Shown: one piece after another, positions 5,580 to 6,822 of the stretch
Position numbering within the stretch: position 1 is the first letter of the stretch
Layout of the letters: every line of letters begins with the position of its first letter
Position numbers and translations under genes: made by a program
The notes under the pieces: model-generated
What the model saw: only the letters and a program-made list of their open reading frames with translations
Database searches by the model: none
What the model was told of the DNA's origin: nothing
Assembly (NCBI GenBank): GCA_015520115.1
Contig: WAQS01000154.1
Coordinates: forward strand, 1 to 6,822
Source: Ferroglobus sp.
GTDB lineage: Archaea; Halobacteriota; Archaeoglobi; Archaeoglobales; Archaeoglobaceae
Direction: 5' to 3'
DNA: 6,822 nucleotides

Positions 5580-6026
5580 CTATATGAGTCTACCGTACCT
5601 GTCTATCTCTCCTCTCTTTATTCTCGTAGCCGAAATTGGTTTTCCATCTTCTGCGAGAACGAAATCAACCTTGACGATTTTTATCTCCTTTTTTCCAAGC
5701 TCTCTTCTCTTTTCATTAATTTTTTTAGCCATTTCGTAAGTTTCGGGACTAACCACCAAGTACTCGAAGTCGACCTCAAGGGTTTTTCCGTAGGGGTTGG
5801 TGATCTTGACTATCATCGGTTCGAATCCGTATTTCCTTTTTATGTACTGTCTCACGTTCTCAGCTCTAATCTCGAAAGGGAGGACGCTCCTTATTCTCTG
5901 CCTCGCCATCTCGTCGCTGGTAATTCCTATGGTCATTTCCTCTCCTCCAAGCTTCACAGCCACATCAAGAAGCTTCTTGTGACCCTCGTGCAGCGGCTCG
6001 AAAGTTCCGCCGACAGCCACCTTCAT
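5580..6026 (-). CDS. coaD: Phosphopantetheine adenylyltransferase, archaeal type
   Basis: The enzyme transfers AMP from ATP to 4'-phosphopantetheine, giving dephospho-CoA and pyrophosphate, the penultimate step of coenzyme A synthesis. It is a nucleotidyltransferase with a Rossmann-like fold. At 148 residues it matches the archaeal/eukaryotic-type PPAT (COG1019), which is only distantly related to bacterial CoaD. The N-terminal GGTFEPLHEGH (6-16) contains the HxGH nucleotide-binding motif at 13-16. Arg43 and Arg46 lie in ARQRIR, the substrate-binding region; VVSPET (91-96) is the archaeal PPAT signature strand; ISATRIKRGEID (131-142) carries the C-terminal ISxTRI motif that contacts the triphosphate. 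The ATG at 6026 gives the expected MKVAVGGTF start and has a TATA box about 25 bases upstream. It is divergent from prs, and a membrane protein gene follows 41 bases downstream. Confidence 0.95.
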   Translation of the reverse strand: MKVAVGGTFEPLHEGHKKLLDVAVKLGGEEMTIGITSDEMARQRIRSVLPFEIRAENVRQYIKRKYGFEPMIVKITNPYGKTLEVDFEYLVVSPETYEMAKKINEKRRELGKKEIKIVKVDFVLAEDGKPISATRIKRGEIDRYGRLI

Positions 6027-6046
6027 CGAGAGTTTGAGGAGAAGGT

Positions 6047-6058
6047 GATTATAAAAAT
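6047..6058 (-). promoter_or_regulatory. Candidate TATA box for coaD
   Basis: On the minus strand ATTTTTATAATC includes TTTATAAT centred about 25 bases before the coaD ATG, with no Shine-Dalgarno between them. This is a good match to the archaeal TATA consensus and points to a leaderless transcript. Confidence 0.5.
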
Positions 6059-6076
6059 CAATCGGAATAAAGTAAA

Positions 6077-6086
6077 CTATTAAATC
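6077..6086 (+). promoter_or_regulatory. Candidate TATA box for prs
   Basis: CTATTAAATC is centred about 25 bases before the prs ATG at 6107, the spacing expected for a leaderless transcript. A second AT-rich string, AAATATTTAA (6093-6102), is too close to the ATG to serve as the TATA box. Confidence 0.45.
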
Positions 6087-6106
6087 TCCTTGAAATATTT
6101 AATCCC

Positions 6107-6822
6107 ATGAACATCATTCCGGGAAACGCATCTCCGATCCTTTCTTCAAGAATAGCTGAGAAAACTGGTGGAAGGTTAATAGAAGTAGAATACAGACGCT
6201 TTCCAGACGGAGAGCTTTACGTTAGAGTTAAAGAAGTTCCTAATGAGTGCGTCGTCGTTCAAAGCATAAATTCCAACGACGATCTCGTGTATTTAATTCT
6301 CATTCTCGACGCTCTCGAAAATTCAGATGTAACTCTTGTCGTTCCTTACATGGGTTACGCGAGGCAGGACAAGAAGTTCCTCGACGGAGAGGCTGTCAGC
6401 ATTAGAGCGGTGGCGAAAATACTTGAGAGCTACGCCGAAAGGATATACACAGTAAACATCCACAGCAAAGATGCGGAAAGCTGGTTCAGAAAGCTTGAAA
6501 ATCTCGATGCTATGCCTCTCATCGGAGAAAGGTATAAGGATAAGGACGTTGTGATGATAGCTCCAGATAAGGGTTCCCTCGAAAGGGTTAAGGTTGCCGC
6601 AAAGTACGCTGGGTGCGACTACGATTATTTGGAGAAAAAAAGAGTTGACGCTGAAACGGTGGAAATTTTCCCCAAAAACTTGGAGGTGGAGGGGAGAGAC
6701 GTGGTAATAATCGACGACATCGTTTCAACTGGCGGAACTATAGTCGAAGCAGTGAAAAGCTTGGAGGTGAAGAGCGTTGAAGTGGCTTGTGTCCATGCCG
6801 TTCTCGCTGGAAACGCTTTAAA
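6107..6822 (+). CDS. prs: Ribose-phosphate pyrophosphokinase (PRPP synthase), partial
   Basis: Prs transfers pyrophosphate from ATP to ribose 5-phosphate to make PRPP, the precursor of purines, pyrimidines, histidine and tryptophan. The frame opens with ATG at 6107 and remains open to the window edge: 238 full codons, lacking perhaps 45-50 C-terminal residues judged against archaeal Prs of about 285. The N-terminal MNIIPGNAS and RFPDGELYVRV (31-41) are typical. YARQDKKFLDGEAVSIRA (84-101) is the flexible loop that closes over ATP. VNIHS (116-120) holds the conserved His119. APDKGSLERV (152-161) contains the pyrophosphate loop, and VVIIDDIVSTGGT (199-211) is the PRPP/ribose-5-phosphate loop. 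The length pattern suggests the shorter archaeal form lacking bacterial allosteric segments. There is no Shine-Dalgarno. It is divergent from coaD. Confidence 0.96.
   Translation, partial: MNIIPGNASPILSSRIAEKTGGRLIEVEYRRFPDGELYVRVKEVPNECVVVQSINSNDDLVYLILILDALENSDVTLVVPYMGYARQDKKFLDGEAVSIRAVAKILESYAERIYTVNIHSKDAESWFRKLENLDAMPLIGERYKDKDVVMIAPDKGSLERVKVAAKYAGCDYDYLEKKRVDAETVEIFPKNLEVEGRDVVIIDDIVSTGGTIVEAVKSLEVKSVEVACVHAVLAGNAL

Noticed and set aside
6093..6102. AAATATTTAA just before prs as its TATA box
   Set aside because: Its centre is only about 10 bases from the ATG, too close for a leaderless start; the CTATTAAATC element at 6077-6086 has the right spacing.
1..6822. CRISPR arrays, insertion sequences, tRNA or rRNA genes, attachment sites
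   Set aside because: I saw no regularly spaced repeats, transposase frames, cloverleaf-like sequence or rRNA-like conserved blocks; nearly all the DNA is accounted for by ordinary genes.

Overview
The window looks like a compact stretch of a euryarchaeal chromosome, most likely from the Archaeoglobales (Archaeoglobus, Ferroglobus or Geoglobus). The malate dehydrogenase closely resembles, from memory, the one known from Archaeoglobus fulgidus. The phosphopantetheine adenylyltransferase is of the archaeal type, PdxS carries the archaeal insertion, and most genes lack a Shine-Dalgarno site but have a TATA-like box about 25-27 bases before the start codon. I cannot name the species from sequence alone.

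Layout, left to right: the N-terminal 61 codons of a small coiled-coil, antitoxin-like protein (minus, runs off the left edge); malate dehydrogenase mdh (minus); a 164-base divergent intergenic region holding a hairpin-forming inverted repeat; pdxS-pdxT (plus, overlapping by ATGA), the two subunits of pyridoxal 5'-phosphate synthase; a DUF169-type protein (minus) whose stop codon directly abuts that of pdxT; an 88-base divergent promoter region; a polysaccharide flippase-like membrane protein of about 14 helices (plus); a 104-residue membrane protein of unknown function (minus) whose 3' end overlaps the flippase by 25 bases; archaeal coaD (minus); an 80-base divergent promoter region; and the first 238 codons of prs, ribose-phosphate pyrophosphokinase (plus, runs off the right edge).

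Most of the identifiable genes serve central and cofactor metabolism: oxaloacetate/malate exchange (mdh), vitamin B6 synthesis from pentose phosphate, triose phosphate and glutamine ammonia (pdxST), coenzyme A synthesis (coaD) and PRPP supply (prs). PdxS and Prs both draw on pentose 5-phosphates. Only pdxS-pdxT is a clear operon; coaD and the small membrane gene may be co-transcribed. The other pairs are divergent or tail-to-tail.

I see no mobile element, CRISPR array, rRNA, tRNA or defence island, and nothing that amounts to a new multi-gene system. The least understood items are the 104-residue membrane protein, the DUF169 protein with its cysteines, the antitoxin-like fragment at the left edge, and the inverted repeat between mdh and pdxS. 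Two start codons deserve correction relative to the longest open frames: the flippase (GTG at 3806) and the DUF169 protein (ATG at 3717). No gene-free stretch exceeds 300 bases.
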